This document shows positions 26,101 through 35,400 of a stretch of 64,000 nt of DNA, piece after piece (positions within the stretch are counted from its first letter, which is position 1; every line of letters begins with the position of its first letter). The DNA is from Streptomyces qinzhouensis (GTDB lineage: Bacteria; Actinomycetota; Actinomycetes; Streptomycetales; Streptomycetaceae): positions 5,952,001 through 6,016,000 of the forward strand of contig NZ_CP042266.1 in assembly GCF_007856155.1 (NCBI RefSeq). Direction: 5' to 3'. The translations under genes and the position numbers were made by a program. The notes beneath the pieces were generated by a model. The model was not told where the DNA came from and did no database searches. It saw only the letters and a program-made list of their open reading frames with translations.

Positions 26101-26328
26101 GCACTCCCGTTCGTCGGTGCGGGCGCCGAGGTGCTCAGCAACTACGCGAGCGGTGACAGCATCGGCAAGGCCGCGGTCAAGGGAGTCGTCGGCTCCGCCA
26201 TCGGGACCGGTGCCACGATGGTCGGCTGTGCCGCCGGCGGCCCCGTCGGCTGCCTCGTGGGCGCCGGTGTCGGCCTGGCACTGAGCGCCGGCAGCGACTG
26301 GTTGTTCGACACCTTCTGGAAAGAATAG
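20119..26328 (+). CDS. secreted RHS/YD-repeat protein 1 with variable C-terminal domain
   Basis: A 2,069-residue exported giant. A long Arg-rich n-region and hydrophobic core (about 58-79, LGTALGVLLALLASVLGG) end at AVA-A. An SpvB-like N-terminal half and many YD repeats form the RHS shell, closing in the core motif ending NNNPASFSDPDGL (residues 1818-1822 are DPDGL), the self-cleavage site known in the family. The C-terminal domain (about 1823-2069) is unrelated to that of RHS2: a Lys/Pro-rich segment, a charged helical part, and a final Gly-zipper-like hydrophobic stretch (AVKGVVGSAIGTGATMVG and after) with two cysteines. I infer a polymorphic-toxin-like membrane-active tip. No immunity gene follows. 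The start is set by GAGGGG 6 nt upstream. Confidence 0.87.
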   Translation: MRLSRRKPPGRRPRSGKPRIRVPGLRRSRPRTPRSSGPFVRGRTHPLGRLISAVPTRLGTALGVLLALLASVLGGPAVAAEAPVDGKRKPAWAKSRPVASVPGREPPARARPADPAEQRAVKTVPRPVRPRAAGAEIALTPGARSATAVPGTPLSVRAADARGPRKLRVDVLDPAVADRAGVDGLLFRVVRTDGLRTSAPVTVDVDYSGFRAAYGGDYAARLHLVRLPACAATTPKRADCGRTTPLPTRNDFAGNRLGGAVTATAPAAALYAVTSSPNGAAGSFKPSSLAPSALWQVGLQSGEFTWSYPLTLPSVPGIEPDLALAYASGSVDGRTASTNNQPSWAGEGFDLQPGFIERQYTGCSDDLAGGNNTTATGDLCYASRNATVALPGVAGELVWDATKQIWRAEEDDGWRVEQLFGAGNGDNDGEYWRMTSPDGTQYFFGRTTAAKSAWTVPVYGNHSGEPCNSASYSTSWCQQAYRWMLDHVVNRDGDIITYTYDTETNHYGRDNTPSAATPYIRGGHLVRIDYGLRQGQAEPDARVLFTTADRCLPGSACRRTVPSEWPDVPWDQQCDGGNCAGRTTPAFFGSKRLDKVTAQVRDGGVFKDVTSWKLDHTYPATGDGTSAALWLASVTRTGHAGTTLSEPPVDFDGERLPNRLSTGGGLPPLNKWRVKAVNTETGGRIQTSYVQAGCDPAAPPAADRNGLNCFPGRWIPAGGSQSQLDWFHKYLVTEVREIDRVGGSPDEVTSYEYVGGAAWRHDEAELVPEELKTWGQWRGYQTVKVRTGAVGSVRTLTEHRFYRGMHGDKNADGTTKNVVVAGKPDKPTLRGFAHEEITYNGDGGPEIERTISEPVEIGPTAERSRPTGTLSAYTTEVKQTYTRTALAGGGNRETRETHEYDQRGVNHRTHDQGDLADPNDDVCTNVDYTPNPTDWIIGAPYRVESVGRPCGTAAQNAGDVVSDVRTYYDGSTTLGAVPSKARPTKVEELSDWSAGGGTYTTVSRHAYDAHGRETEEWDALGNRDETAYTPATGGPVTEIRTANALGHTETTALHPLLGVTTATTDPDGRRTHLAHDALGRLTQAWGPGRPTTQSPDASFSYLVRADGPTAVTSRILLGSGQYKTSYSLHDGFLRTRQTQSPAPGGGRILTDTAYDSHGRVAKTNDPYHNADPPGTVLFRAHDASVPAQTEFVFDGAGRETAEIERVLGAEKWRTTTAYGGNWVREEPPRGATPTTTFFDAEERRTELRQHKNATEYDATRYTYTKSGQLATVTDPAGNAWRHFYDVRGRGTRTEDPDKGATTTVYDDEDRPLTVTDSRGRTLRHVYDALGRRTATHENSLTGPKLIETVFDTLAKGQTTASIRYAGGHAYRNDIVGYDGRGRPAGTAVTIPASEGALAGRYESLFTYDDAGQITGTSLPAAGGLPAETLHQAYDELGQVTSLTGIDPYVNFTGYDSLGAVTEFILGTTGRQLRQSFEYETGTRRLAVSRTEQEGMPAPTVERAFGYDPAGNITKLTTAALGRDTDTQCFGTDYLRRLTEAWTPGGDCTAPPTTAGLGGPAPYWHSYTFDAIGNRTSETWRSQAGNTTRAYAYPAAGSPQPHTLTSVTQTGPAGNRTDTFTYDSDGNTTARNLGGVGQSLTWDTEGLLASVGVNGQTTEFLYSAEGNRLIRREQGATTLYLGDTELRLNTATQTVTGTRSYAIHGSTVAVRKPAGLTWLSADHHGTGETAIDDTTGQAVHRLHLPYGGPRGTAGGTWPDEKGFVGGTMDTATGLTHLGAREYDPLTGRFVSVDPIIDYDDPQQMNGYAYGNNNPASFSDPDGLKPKPKNKKPPAKKKPATKAKSPVKSTVCHSAQQCRALESPKKEPKKPKAKTGAAKKGTCTGKECAGKPPKPPKPPKKEKTPPAKPGKPSKWKNDKVAGVAKGTSIAGEALGAGLDSPDAAIKQAEKQRDKSRTKKGLGPGEKKKAMDAASKNLRDTRKAMAPWAKSFKVAGRALPFVGAGAEVLSNYASGDSIGKAAVKGVVGSAIGTGATMVGCAAGGPVGCLVGAGVGLALSAGSDWLFDTFWKE

Positions 26329-26344
26329 CGCCGCTCGCGCACCA

Positions 26345-26375
26345 CGGGTGGGCTCGGACCGTACGCGCCCACCCG
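26345..26375. terminator. weak hairpin between RHS1 and RHS2
   Basis: A 9-bp CGGGTGGGC/GCCCACCCG stem with a 13-nt loop, 17 nt after the RHS1 stop. It may only partly separate the two genes. Confidence 0.4.
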
Positions 26376-26495
26376 GGTGTTCGGGATCGTTCGGGACCGT
26401 CCCCCGGCCTCCCCGAACACCCCCTCGTACCGCGAGGCTGACCGAGGGCCCGGCAGCCGCCGCGGTCCTCGGTCGCCGTGTGTGGGAGGACCCGC

Positions 26496-29400
26496 ATGCT
26501 CCAACTGCTCGCGCTGATGAGACGGCGGCGCGGAACGCTCTTCGCCGTCGTCGTCGCCGTCGTTCTCTCCCTCATGGCGACCGTGCCCGCGGGTGCGGTC
26601 GAACCGCCCGAACCCGAACGCAGGAGCCCCTCGTGGACCGAGCCCCCACGGGAGAAATCCGTCCCCGGCAAGGCCGCGAAGAAGGTGCCGCCGCCGCGGC
26701 TCGCCGTCACGGCGCAGGCGGTCGCCGCCCCGCCGAAACCGGTGTGGCCCGCGCCGGGGACGGACACCCCCGCCGTGCAGAAGGCGGGGGCCGCCGGGAC
26801 CGTCGAGGTGCTGGACCGGGCCGCGGCGAAGAAGTCCGGGGTCAACGGGGTCGTGTTCCGGGTGACCAAGTCCGGCGGGCCCGTCACCGTCGACCTCGAC
26901 TACTCCGGCTTCCGGCACGCCTTCGGCGGTGACTACGCCGCCCGCCTCCGGATCGTCGACCTGAAGAACCGCAAGACCCTTCCGGCGAAGAACGACATCA
27001 CCGCCGGGCGGATCCGGGTCGCCGTCGACCCGCCCAAGACGGCGGCCCGCGCCACCGGGGGACCCGCCGCGGCCGAGACCGGGACCTACGCCCTGACCTC
27101 TGCCGCCTCCGGCGCGGTCGGCAGCTTCGCCCCGACGTCCCTCGCGCCCTCCGCGACCTGGGCCGTCGGCATCCAGTCCGGCGACTTCTCGTGGAACTAT
27201 CCGATCGCGCTGCCCCCGGTCCCGGGCATCGCGCCCTCCGTGGCACTCTCCTACACCTCCGGAGTCGTCGACGGCCGGACCGCCGCCACCAACAACCAGG
27301 CGTCGTGGATCGGCGAAGGCTTCGGCTACGAGCCCGGCTTCATCGAACGCACCTACAAGCCCTGCTCGGAGGACGGGCAGGCCGGCAAGGGCGATCTGTG
27401 CTGGGACCGGCATGCCGCGCACATCGCCCTGCCCGGCCTCACCGGTGAACTCGTCAAGGACGCCGCCGCCGGTGTCTGGCGGGTCGCGGACGACGAGGGC
27501 TGGCGGGTCGAGCTGCGCACCGGCGCCGGCAACGGCGACAACGACGGCGAACACTGGGTGGTGACCGGCCCCGACGGCACCCAGTACACCTTCGGCCGGA
27601 CCGCGGACGCCAAATCGGCCTGGACCGTGCCCGTCTTCGGAAACGACCCGGGCGAACCCTGCAACGGCCCGTCGTTCGCGACCTCGTGGTGCCGCCAGGC
27701 GTACCGCTGGAGCCTGGAGACCGTCACCAGCGTCCACGGCGACCTGATCAACTACACCTACGAGACCGAGACCAACCACTACGGCCGGGACGCCACCCCC
27801 AGCGCGGCCACCGCATACGTCCGCGGCGGCCGGCTGACCCGGATCGACTACGGGCTCCGCCAGGGCCAGGCCGGGCCCGACGCCCGGGTGCTGTTCACCG
27901 CCGCGCCCCGCTGCATCCCCGGCACCCTGTGCGATCCTGCGGCGCCCGCGAGCTGGCCCGACACCCCCTGGGACCTCAGCTGCTCCGGCGGTTCCTGCCC
28001 GGCCGCCGGACCCACCTTCTGGTCCGCCCAGCGGCTGGCGAAGATCACCACCCAGGTGCGCGGCGCCACCGGCTTCACCGATGTCGACTCCTGGACGCTG
28101 GACCACACCTTCCCCGGCACCGGAGACGGCACCGACTCCACCCTCTGGCTGGCCTCCGTCCAGCGCACCGGACACGCGGGCGGCTCCACCGCCGGCCTGC
28201 CGCCGGTCCGGTTCGACGGCATCCGGATGCCCAACCGGCTCGCCGCGAACAACAGCAACCCGATCATGAACAAGTGGCGGCTGAAGGAGGTCTTCAACGA
28301 GACCGGCGGCGTGACCCGGGTGTCCTACGCCCAGGACCTGTGCAACGCCGCCGCCCTGCCGCGCCAGGACCTCAACCCCAAGCGGTGCTTCCCCAGCAAC
28401 TGGCTGCCCGCGGCCGGCACCTCGCCCACCCTCGACTGGTTCACCAAGTACGTCGTCAACCAGGTCGACGAGGCCGACCTGGTCGCGGGCGCGCCCGTGA
28501 AGACCACCCGCTACGAGTACACCGAGGACGATCCCGCCTGGCGCCACGACAGCGCCGAGCTGGTCCCCACCCGCTTCAAGACCTGGGGCTCCTGGCGCGG
28601 CTTCCAGCGCGTCAAGGTCCGCACCGGTGCGGCGGGCGGCGCCCAGACCCTGACCGAGCACATCTTCTCCCGCGGTATGCACGGCGACCCGCTCGTCGAC
28701 GGCACCCGCCGGACGGTGAAGTTCACCGTCATGGGCAAGGAGTACGAGGACAAGCCCGGGCTCGCCGGATTCGCCCGCGAGACCATCACCCGCGACCCCG
28801 TGTCCGGGGCGGAGATCACCGCCGAATTCCACGAGCCGTGGCTGTCGGACCCCACCGCGGTACGCCCGCGGGAGAGCGGACCGCTGGAGGCCCGCATCCT
28901 CAAGGTGAACTCCGTACAGACCCGGACCGCCCTGCCGGGCGGCACCTCGCGGACCGTCGAGACCAGGACCGAGTACGACGGCTACGGCAGCCCGGTGAAG
29001 GTCCACGACAAGGGCGACATCACCGTGCCCGGCGACGACGTCTGCACCACCACCGGCTATGTCCGCAACACGACCGCGTGGGTCGTCGACCGGCCGAGCC
29101 GGGTGCTGACCGCGGCCACCGCTTGCCCGGCGACCGGCGCCCAGGACCCCGCACCGGCCGATGTGCTGGCCGACGAGCGCACCTACTACGACGGCGCCAC
29201 CGCCTTCGGCACCCCGCCGGCCAAGGGCGATGTGACCAAGGTCGAGGAGCTCGCCTCCTGGAACGGCACCCAGCCGGTGTACGCGACCAAGGAGCGCGCC
29301 GCCCACGACCAGCACGGCCGGATCACCGAGGCCTACGACGCCCTCGACGCCAAGACCACCACGGCCTACGAGCCCGCCGTCGGCGGACCCCTCACCAGGA

Positions 29401-32400
29401 CGACGGTGACCAATCCGCTCGGCCATGTCACCGTCTCCGAGACGGAACCCGCCCGCGGACTGGTGACGGCGTCCGTCGACCCCGACAACCGCCGCGGCAC
29501 CCGCTCCTACGACGCGCTCGGCCGGTTCACCGCGGGCTGGCAGCCGGGCCGCGCCACTACCCTGCCGCCGTCCGTGCGGTACGAGTACGTCACCACGCCC
29601 GGGGCGCCCACCGCGGTCACCACCCGGAGGCTGCTGGGCGGCGGCGACTACACGGTCGGCCACACCCTCTACGACGGGCTGCTCCGGCAGCGCCAGACCC
29701 AGGAACAGTCGCCCAACGGCGGCCGGATCGTGACCGACACCCTGTACGACGCGGCCGGCCGGGTCTCCGCCACCAACGGCGTCTACCACAACACCGGGGT
29801 GCCCTCGGCCGGACTGCTGCTCACCGAAGCGGCCGCCGTGCCCTCCCGGAAGCAGTACACCTACGACGGCGCCGGGCGCACCACGGCGGAGATCCTGTAC
29901 TCCTTCGGCACCGAACGGCACCGGACGACCTGGGCCTACCAGGGCGACCGGATCCACGAGGACCCGCCCGCGGGCGGCACCCCCGTCACCCGGATCACCG
30001 ATGTCCGCGGACGGCTGCTGGAGCTGCGCCAGTACACCGGGGACGCCCCGGCCGGCGCCCATCTCACCACCGCCTACGGCTGGACGAAGGCGGGCAAGCG
30101 GTCCTCGGTGACCGACCCGGCGGGCAACGTCTGGCAGTTCACCTACGACGTCAGGGGCCGTCAGATCACGGCGGCCGACCCCGACAAGGGCACCGCGGCC
30201 ATGACGTACGACAACAAGGACCGGCTGGTCACCGTCACCGACGCCCGCGGCATCACCCTGGCCCACTCCTACGACGCCCTCGACCGGCGCACCGGCCTCT
30301 TCCAGGGTTCGGTGAACGGCACGAGGCTCGCCGAGTGGACCTTCGACACAGCGCCCCGCGGCCTCGGCCGGCCGGCGGCGGCGATCCGCTGGTCCGGTGG
30401 CGCGGCCTACCGCAGCGAGGTCACCGGTTACAACGACGTCGGCCTGCCGACGGGTACCGCCGTTACCGTCCCCGCGAACGAAGGGGCACTCGCCGGACGG
30501 TACGAGACCACCGCCGGATACAACCAGGCCGGGCAGCTGTCCAGCCGTACCCTGCCCGCCGCGGGCGGACTGCCCGCCGAAACCCTGCTGACCGGCTACA
30601 CCCCGACCGGGCTGACCGACACCGTCCACTCCGACGCCGCGGCCTATGTCACCGGCACCACCTACCACGAGACCGGAAAGCTCCGGGAGCGCTATCTGGG
30701 CGGCCGGGTGCTGCGGACCTACGGATACGACCCGGCCACCCGGCTCGTCAACGGGCTCAGGACCGAACTGGACACCGGCGCCACCGCGATGGACACCACC
30801 CTCACCCACGACGCCGCGGGCCATATCGTCGCCACCGCCGACGCCGTCTCCGGGGACCGGCAGTGCTTCCGCCAGGACTCCCTCGGACGGCTGACGGAGG
30901 CCTGGGCCGGCACCGCGGCCTGCGCCGCCGGACCGAGCACCGCCGCACTCGGCGGGCCCGCCCCGTATTGGCACATCTACGGCTACGACCCGGCGGGCAA
31001 CCGTACCCGGGAGACCCATCGCACGGCCGCGGGCGACACCGTCCGCGACTACACCTATCCGGCGGCCGGGACCGCGGGCGCCCATCGGCTCCAGTCGGTG
31101 ACCGGCGGCGGCACCACCGGCCCGTACGGTTACGACGCCGCGGGCAACACCACCACCCGGCCCGGGCAGACCCTGACCTGGAACCCGGAAGGGCGGCTCG
31201 CCCAGATCGCCGCGGGCCCGGTGACCACCGGATTCGAGTACGACGCCGACGGCAACCGGCTGCTCCGCCGGGACCCCGGCGCCACCACGCTCTATCTGGG
31301 CGACACCGAGCTGAGACTCACCACGGCCACCGGCGCCGTCACCGGCACCCGCTACTACACGGTCGACGGCGACGACATCGCCGTGCGCACCCCGGCCGGA
31401 CTCGGCTGGCTGACGGAGGACCACGTCGGCACCGCCGACGCCGCCATCGACGCCACGGACCTCGGCCTCACCGTCCGGCGGCAACTGCCCTACGGCGGAC
31501 CGCGCGGCACCCAGGCCGCCAACTGGCCCGGGGAGCGCGGCTTCGTCGGCGGCACCAAGGACGTCACGACCGGGCTGACCCATCTGGGGGCGCGTGAGTA
31601 CGACCCGGAGACCGGGGCGTTCCTGTCGGCCGACCCGATCCTGAACGCCGACGACCCGCAGCAGCTCCAGGGCTACGCCTATGCGGGCAACTCGCCGGTC
31701 AGCAAGTCCGACCCGACCGGTCTGACCGCCCAGCCGGTGACCGGCGCCGCCGGAACCGAGACGGAATGGGACAGCGCGGTCACCGGATTCCGTTCCGGCG
31801 GGGACCGCGGTTTCACCAGCCTCTACGCGACGCACGGCGCGGCCGCGGCCTCCGGCGCGGAGAGCGGCGGCGACGCGGACCGCTCGGACGCGGTGCTGTC
31901 CTTCGCGACCGATGTCGAGAGCGGCCGCGGCGGCTGGGACCCGAGAGTGCCGAACGGCTACACCAACCCGCCGGGGAGCCAGGCCCCGACGCCGGGTCCC
32001 GGACCGGGGCCGGGTGCGACGCCGGGTGCTCCGGTGCCCACCGACTTCGGATCCGACCTGTTCACCGGCGGGGGCAGGGTCCTGCCCGCCAATCCGGGCG
32101 GGCTCTACTCGGCCGGTGATCCCGACGACTACTTCCCCCACGGATACGACATCCAGCGCGTCGATCCGCCGAGGAAGAAGCCCGACTGCGTCAAGGGCAA
32201 GAAGCTGAACACCTGCGGCAAGGGCCAGGGCAGCAGGACGGGCGTTGTCACCGGGGCCGTCAAGGACGCGACGGTCAAACAGCTGCTCGGTGCCATCGCC
32301 GCGATGTTCGACCAGGTGATCAAGCTCCTGAAGGGCGACAAGAAGGGACGGAACGAAGGCAAGGGGGACCGGGGGAAGAAGGCCGGCGGAAAGAAGAAGT

Positions 32401-32429
32401 CCAGCGGCGCCAAGAGCAAGAAGAAGTAA
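26496..32429 (+). CDS. secreted RHS/YD-repeat protein 2 (paralogue of RHS1)
   Basis: A 1,977-residue exported protein, clearly a tandem paralogue of RHS1: both share segments such as TNHYGRD and DYGLRQGQA, and the core ending. The signal peptide is compact (about 1-35, MRRRRGTLFAVVVAVVLSLM, then AGA-VE). YD repeats run to the core motif LTHLGAREYDPETGAFLSADP and DPTGL at residues 1739-1743. The C-terminal domain (1744-1977) is different: acidic/Gly-Pro-rich, then a short helical segment (LLGAIAAMFDQVIKLLKG) and a Lys/Gly tail. I recognise no toxin fold in it. The ATG has GGGAGGA 5 nt upstream. The next gene begins 15 nt after its stop, so they are one operon. Confidence 0.87.
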   Translation: MLQLLALMRRRRGTLFAVVVAVVLSLMATVPAGAVEPPEPERRSPSWTEPPREKSVPGKAAKKVPPPRLAVTAQAVAAPPKPVWPAPGTDTPAVQKAGAAGTVEVLDRAAAKKSGVNGVVFRVTKSGGPVTVDLDYSGFRHAFGGDYAARLRIVDLKNRKTLPAKNDITAGRIRVAVDPPKTAARATGGPAAAETGTYALTSAASGAVGSFAPTSLAPSATWAVGIQSGDFSWNYPIALPPVPGIAPSVALSYTSGVVDGRTAATNNQASWIGEGFGYEPGFIERTYKPCSEDGQAGKGDLCWDRHAAHIALPGLTGELVKDAAAGVWRVADDEGWRVELRTGAGNGDNDGEHWVVTGPDGTQYTFGRTADAKSAWTVPVFGNDPGEPCNGPSFATSWCRQAYRWSLETVTSVHGDLINYTYETETNHYGRDATPSAATAYVRGGRLTRIDYGLRQGQAGPDARVLFTAAPRCIPGTLCDPAAPASWPDTPWDLSCSGGSCPAAGPTFWSAQRLAKITTQVRGATGFTDVDSWTLDHTFPGTGDGTDSTLWLASVQRTGHAGGSTAGLPPVRFDGIRMPNRLAANNSNPIMNKWRLKEVFNETGGVTRVSYAQDLCNAAALPRQDLNPKRCFPSNWLPAAGTSPTLDWFTKYVVNQVDEADLVAGAPVKTTRYEYTEDDPAWRHDSAELVPTRFKTWGSWRGFQRVKVRTGAAGGAQTLTEHIFSRGMHGDPLVDGTRRTVKFTVMGKEYEDKPGLAGFARETITRDPVSGAEITAEFHEPWLSDPTAVRPRESGPLEARILKVNSVQTRTALPGGTSRTVETRTEYDGYGSPVKVHDKGDITVPGDDVCTTTGYVRNTTAWVVDRPSRVLTAATACPATGAQDPAPADVLADERTYYDGATAFGTPPAKGDVTKVEELASWNGTQPVYATKERAAHDQHGRITEAYDALDAKTTTAYEPAVGGPLTRTTVTNPLGHVTVSETEPARGLVTASVDPDNRRGTRSYDALGRFTAGWQPGRATTLPPSVRYEYVTTPGAPTAVTTRRLLGGGDYTVGHTLYDGLLRQRQTQEQSPNGGRIVTDTLYDAAGRVSATNGVYHNTGVPSAGLLLTEAAAVPSRKQYTYDGAGRTTAEILYSFGTERHRTTWAYQGDRIHEDPPAGGTPVTRITDVRGRLLELRQYTGDAPAGAHLTTAYGWTKAGKRSSVTDPAGNVWQFTYDVRGRQITAADPDKGTAAMTYDNKDRLVTVTDARGITLAHSYDALDRRTGLFQGSVNGTRLAEWTFDTAPRGLGRPAAAIRWSGGAAYRSEVTGYNDVGLPTGTAVTVPANEGALAGRYETTAGYNQAGQLSSRTLPAAGGLPAETLLTGYTPTGLTDTVHSDAAAYVTGTTYHETGKLRERYLGGRVLRTYGYDPATRLVNGLRTELDTGATAMDTTLTHDAAGHIVATADAVSGDRQCFRQDSLGRLTEAWAGTAACAAGPSTAALGGPAPYWHIYGYDPAGNRTRETHRTAAGDTVRDYTYPAAGTAGAHRLQSVTGGGTTGPYGYDAAGNTTTRPGQTLTWNPEGRLAQIAAGPVTTGFEYDADGNRLLRRDPGATTLYLGDTELRLTTATGAVTGTRYYTVDGDDIAVRTPAGLGWLTEDHVGTADAAIDATDLGLTVRRQLPYGGPRGTQAANWPGERGFVGGTKDVTTGLTHLGAREYDPETGAFLSADPILNADDPQQLQGYAYAGNSPVSKSDPTGLTAQPVTGAAGTETEWDSAVTGFRSGGDRGFTSLYATHGAAAASGAESGGDADRSDAVLSFATDVESGRGGWDPRVPNGYTNPPGSQAPTPGPGPGPGATPGAPVPTDFGSDLFTGGGRVLPANPGGLYSAGDPDDYFPHGYDIQRVDPPRKKPDCVKGKKLNTCGKGQGSRTGVVTGAVKDATVKQLLGAIAAMFDQVIKLLKGDKKGRNEGKGDRGKKAGGKKKSSGAKSKKK

Positions 32430-32444
32430 GGGGAGGTGGCCGGG

Positions 32445-35400
32445 ATGACGTTCTCAGGCACTGTCGTGCGAATCCGCGTGGGCACCGTTCTCTCGGTCGC
32501 CGCCCTGCTCACCGGTTCGGTCACCGCGGCCGGGCCGGCCGCCGCCCGGGAGCCGGGAGCCGCCGTCCGGCCGACGACCGCCGCTGCCGGAGCCGGGGCC
32601 GGGGCCGGAACGGGTGCGAAGACCGGACCGGTCGCCCCCGCGAAAGGGAAGGCCGCCGCCGAAGGGTCCGCCGCCGAAGGGTCTGCCGGGGAACGGTCCG
32701 CCGGGGAACGTGCCCGGCGGACCGGGAAGCCCGTGGAGATCACCGAGCTGCGCACCCCGGAGACCACGGTGTTCGTCAAGCCGGACGGCACCTTCCGGGC
32801 CACCGTCCACCGGCAGCCGGTCCGGGTCCGCACCGCCGAGGGCTGGGTGCCGGTCGACACCACGCTCGTCGAACGGCCCGACGGAACCGTAGGACCGAAG
32901 GCCGCCGTGGTTCCCGTCGCCTTCTCCGGCGGCGGGAACCGGGCCGCGCCCCTGGTCCGGGTCCGGCAGCAGGACGGTGAGTTCGGGCTGAACCTGGCCG
33001 GGAGACTGCCGAAACCCGTCCTGGAGGGCGACACCGCGGTCTACCGGTCCGTGCTGCCCGGCGTCGATATCCGGCTCACGGCGGAGGCCACCGGATACAC
33101 CCCGGCCCTGGTCGTCCATTCGGCGACCGCCGCCAGGGACCCCCGGGTACGGGCCTTCCGGTTCGGGCTGCACCGGAAGGGGACCGCCGCCGCGACCCCG
33201 CCCAGCACCATGGCGGCGGCCGTCCCCTTTACTCGGGAGGCGGCCGTCCGGACGGGCCGGGCGACGGGAAAGCCGGAGGTCGCCCCGGTGCCCTGGCGGG
33301 TGTCCCGCACGGGCGGGGTGACCGTCGCGGCCGGGACCCTCGCCGGGGCCGTGCCCGCCACCGCTTTCCCCATGACGGTTCCCGGGCCGTCCGAGCGGAC
33401 CGAACGACTGCACTGGATGCTGCTCTCGCACAACACCCGGACCCAGGTGAAGGCGACCTACTGGGACTCCACCCACATCGGGCAGGTCGGGCGGATCCAG
33501 GGCGATGATCTGCGCTGGCGCTCCTACTACGAGATGGACACTTCGGCCTTCGCGGGCAAACGCATCATCAAGGCCACGTTCTCCGTCTTCCAGTACTGGG
33601 CCGAGTCGTGCACCCCGAAGCCGGTGGAGCTGTGGCACATCGACCGGATCACCGCCGCCACCACCTGGGACTCCACCGTCTTCCACCGCAAGGTCGGCCA
33701 GTCCTCCCTCGGCCACGGACACAGCGAACAGCTCTGCAGGGGGCATCCGATCGGATTCGACGTCAAGGACCTGGTGATGGAGGCGGCCGACAAACGGTGG
33801 CCCACCACGTCCTTCGCCCTGCGGGCCCAGGAGAACCCCGACTCCTACGCGGCCCGCAGATACCTGGACCGGGTCGCGCCGTTCTTCACAGATCCGGTGC
33901 TGGCGCTCAGCGTCGACTACAACACCGTCCCCGACCGGGCCACCGACCTGAAAGTGGGCGACCAGAGCTGCGCGGCGGGCGAACCCGCGACCACCAGCGC
34001 CGTCCCGAGGCTGTCGGCCGTCGTCACGGATGCCGACAACGTGCGGCACAACCAGGCCCTGACCGCGGTCTTCCGCTGGTGGGAGGGGGCGGGGGCGCCC
34101 TCCGGGCAGGTCTTCTCGCAGCCGCAGAACAACAGCGGGACCAACCCGGCGGTACTCGCACTGGAGAACGTACCGCAGGCGGCACTCCAGGACGGGGTCA
34201 CCTACACCTTCGGCGTCACCGCCGACGACGGCAGGGACTCCAGCGACGGACGTCCCTGGTGCACCTTCACCGTCGACCTCACGCCACCCACCACCCCGCC
34301 GCTGATCACCTCGGCGGACTTCCCGCCGCCCCCCGCGCCCGGACCGCCCATTTACACCCCGGGCCGGTTCACCGTCGACGCCCGCGGGGATTGGGACATC
34401 ACCGGGTTCCAGTACGGATTCGGTGAGAGCCCGAAGATCGAGAGCACTCCCGGCACGGTCGCCACCGACGCGCCCGGCGGTGTCGCGGTGATCGACTACA
34501 TCGCGGACCGGTTCATGGCCGGCTTCGGCACCAAGGCGAACTATCTGAAGGTGATCCCGGTCGACCGGGCGGGCAACCCGGGTCCGGAGGGCAGCTCCGC
34601 CGTCTACGCCTTCAAGACGTCCGACATCGTCAAGCCGGCCACCTACTACGGCTACTGGGGTGCCGATTCCACCACGGGCGGCACGCTCCTCGACGGCCCG
34701 GGTGTGGGCGGCACCGGGAAGTCCGCCGGTCCGTACCGCTTCGACGCCACGATCTCCGGAACCGTCACCCAGACCGCCGACCGCGCGGGCAACAGCCTCG
34801 GTGCCGTCCGCCTCGACGGCACCACCGGGCACGCCGTGACCGCGGCGCCCGTGGCCCGGAAGACCCCGCAGAACACCTTCGGCAGCCTCACCGCCATGGG
34901 CTGGGTCAAACTCGACCGCACCTTCGCCGCCGCCACGGTCCTCGGCCAGGACGGCACCGACCAGAGCGGATTCGCCCTCCGCTACCATCCGGCCCCCCGC
35001 TCCTGGGAGTTCGCGATGCCCCGCGGTGAGACCGGAACGGTTCAGGGCACCGCGGCGGCCCGGTCGGTCTCCACACCCCAGACCGGGGTATGGACCCATG
35101 TCGCCGGGGTCTACGACCATGCCGCCGGGAAACTCAGGCTGTTCGTCAACGGCCGGCAGGCGGCCGAGGCGGACCACACCAGCACCTGGTACGCGGCCGG
35201 GCCCACCACCATCGGGCGGGGCAAATCCGGCGGACTGCCGAAGGACTTCTGGCCCGGCGACCTGGACGACCTCCAGCTCTATCCCTGGGCGGCCACCGCC
35301 TTCGAGGTACAGCACCGGATGAAGAACCGCACCGCCTCCTATCTGCCCGCGGGCCGGTGGTCCTTCGACGAGGGCAGCGGCCGCATCAGCGCCGACCTGG

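Noticed and set aside
26142..32141. 1,999-codon open frame on the minus strand
   Set aside because: Shadow of RHS2; Gly/Val/Arg-rich low-complexity translation without recognisable domains.
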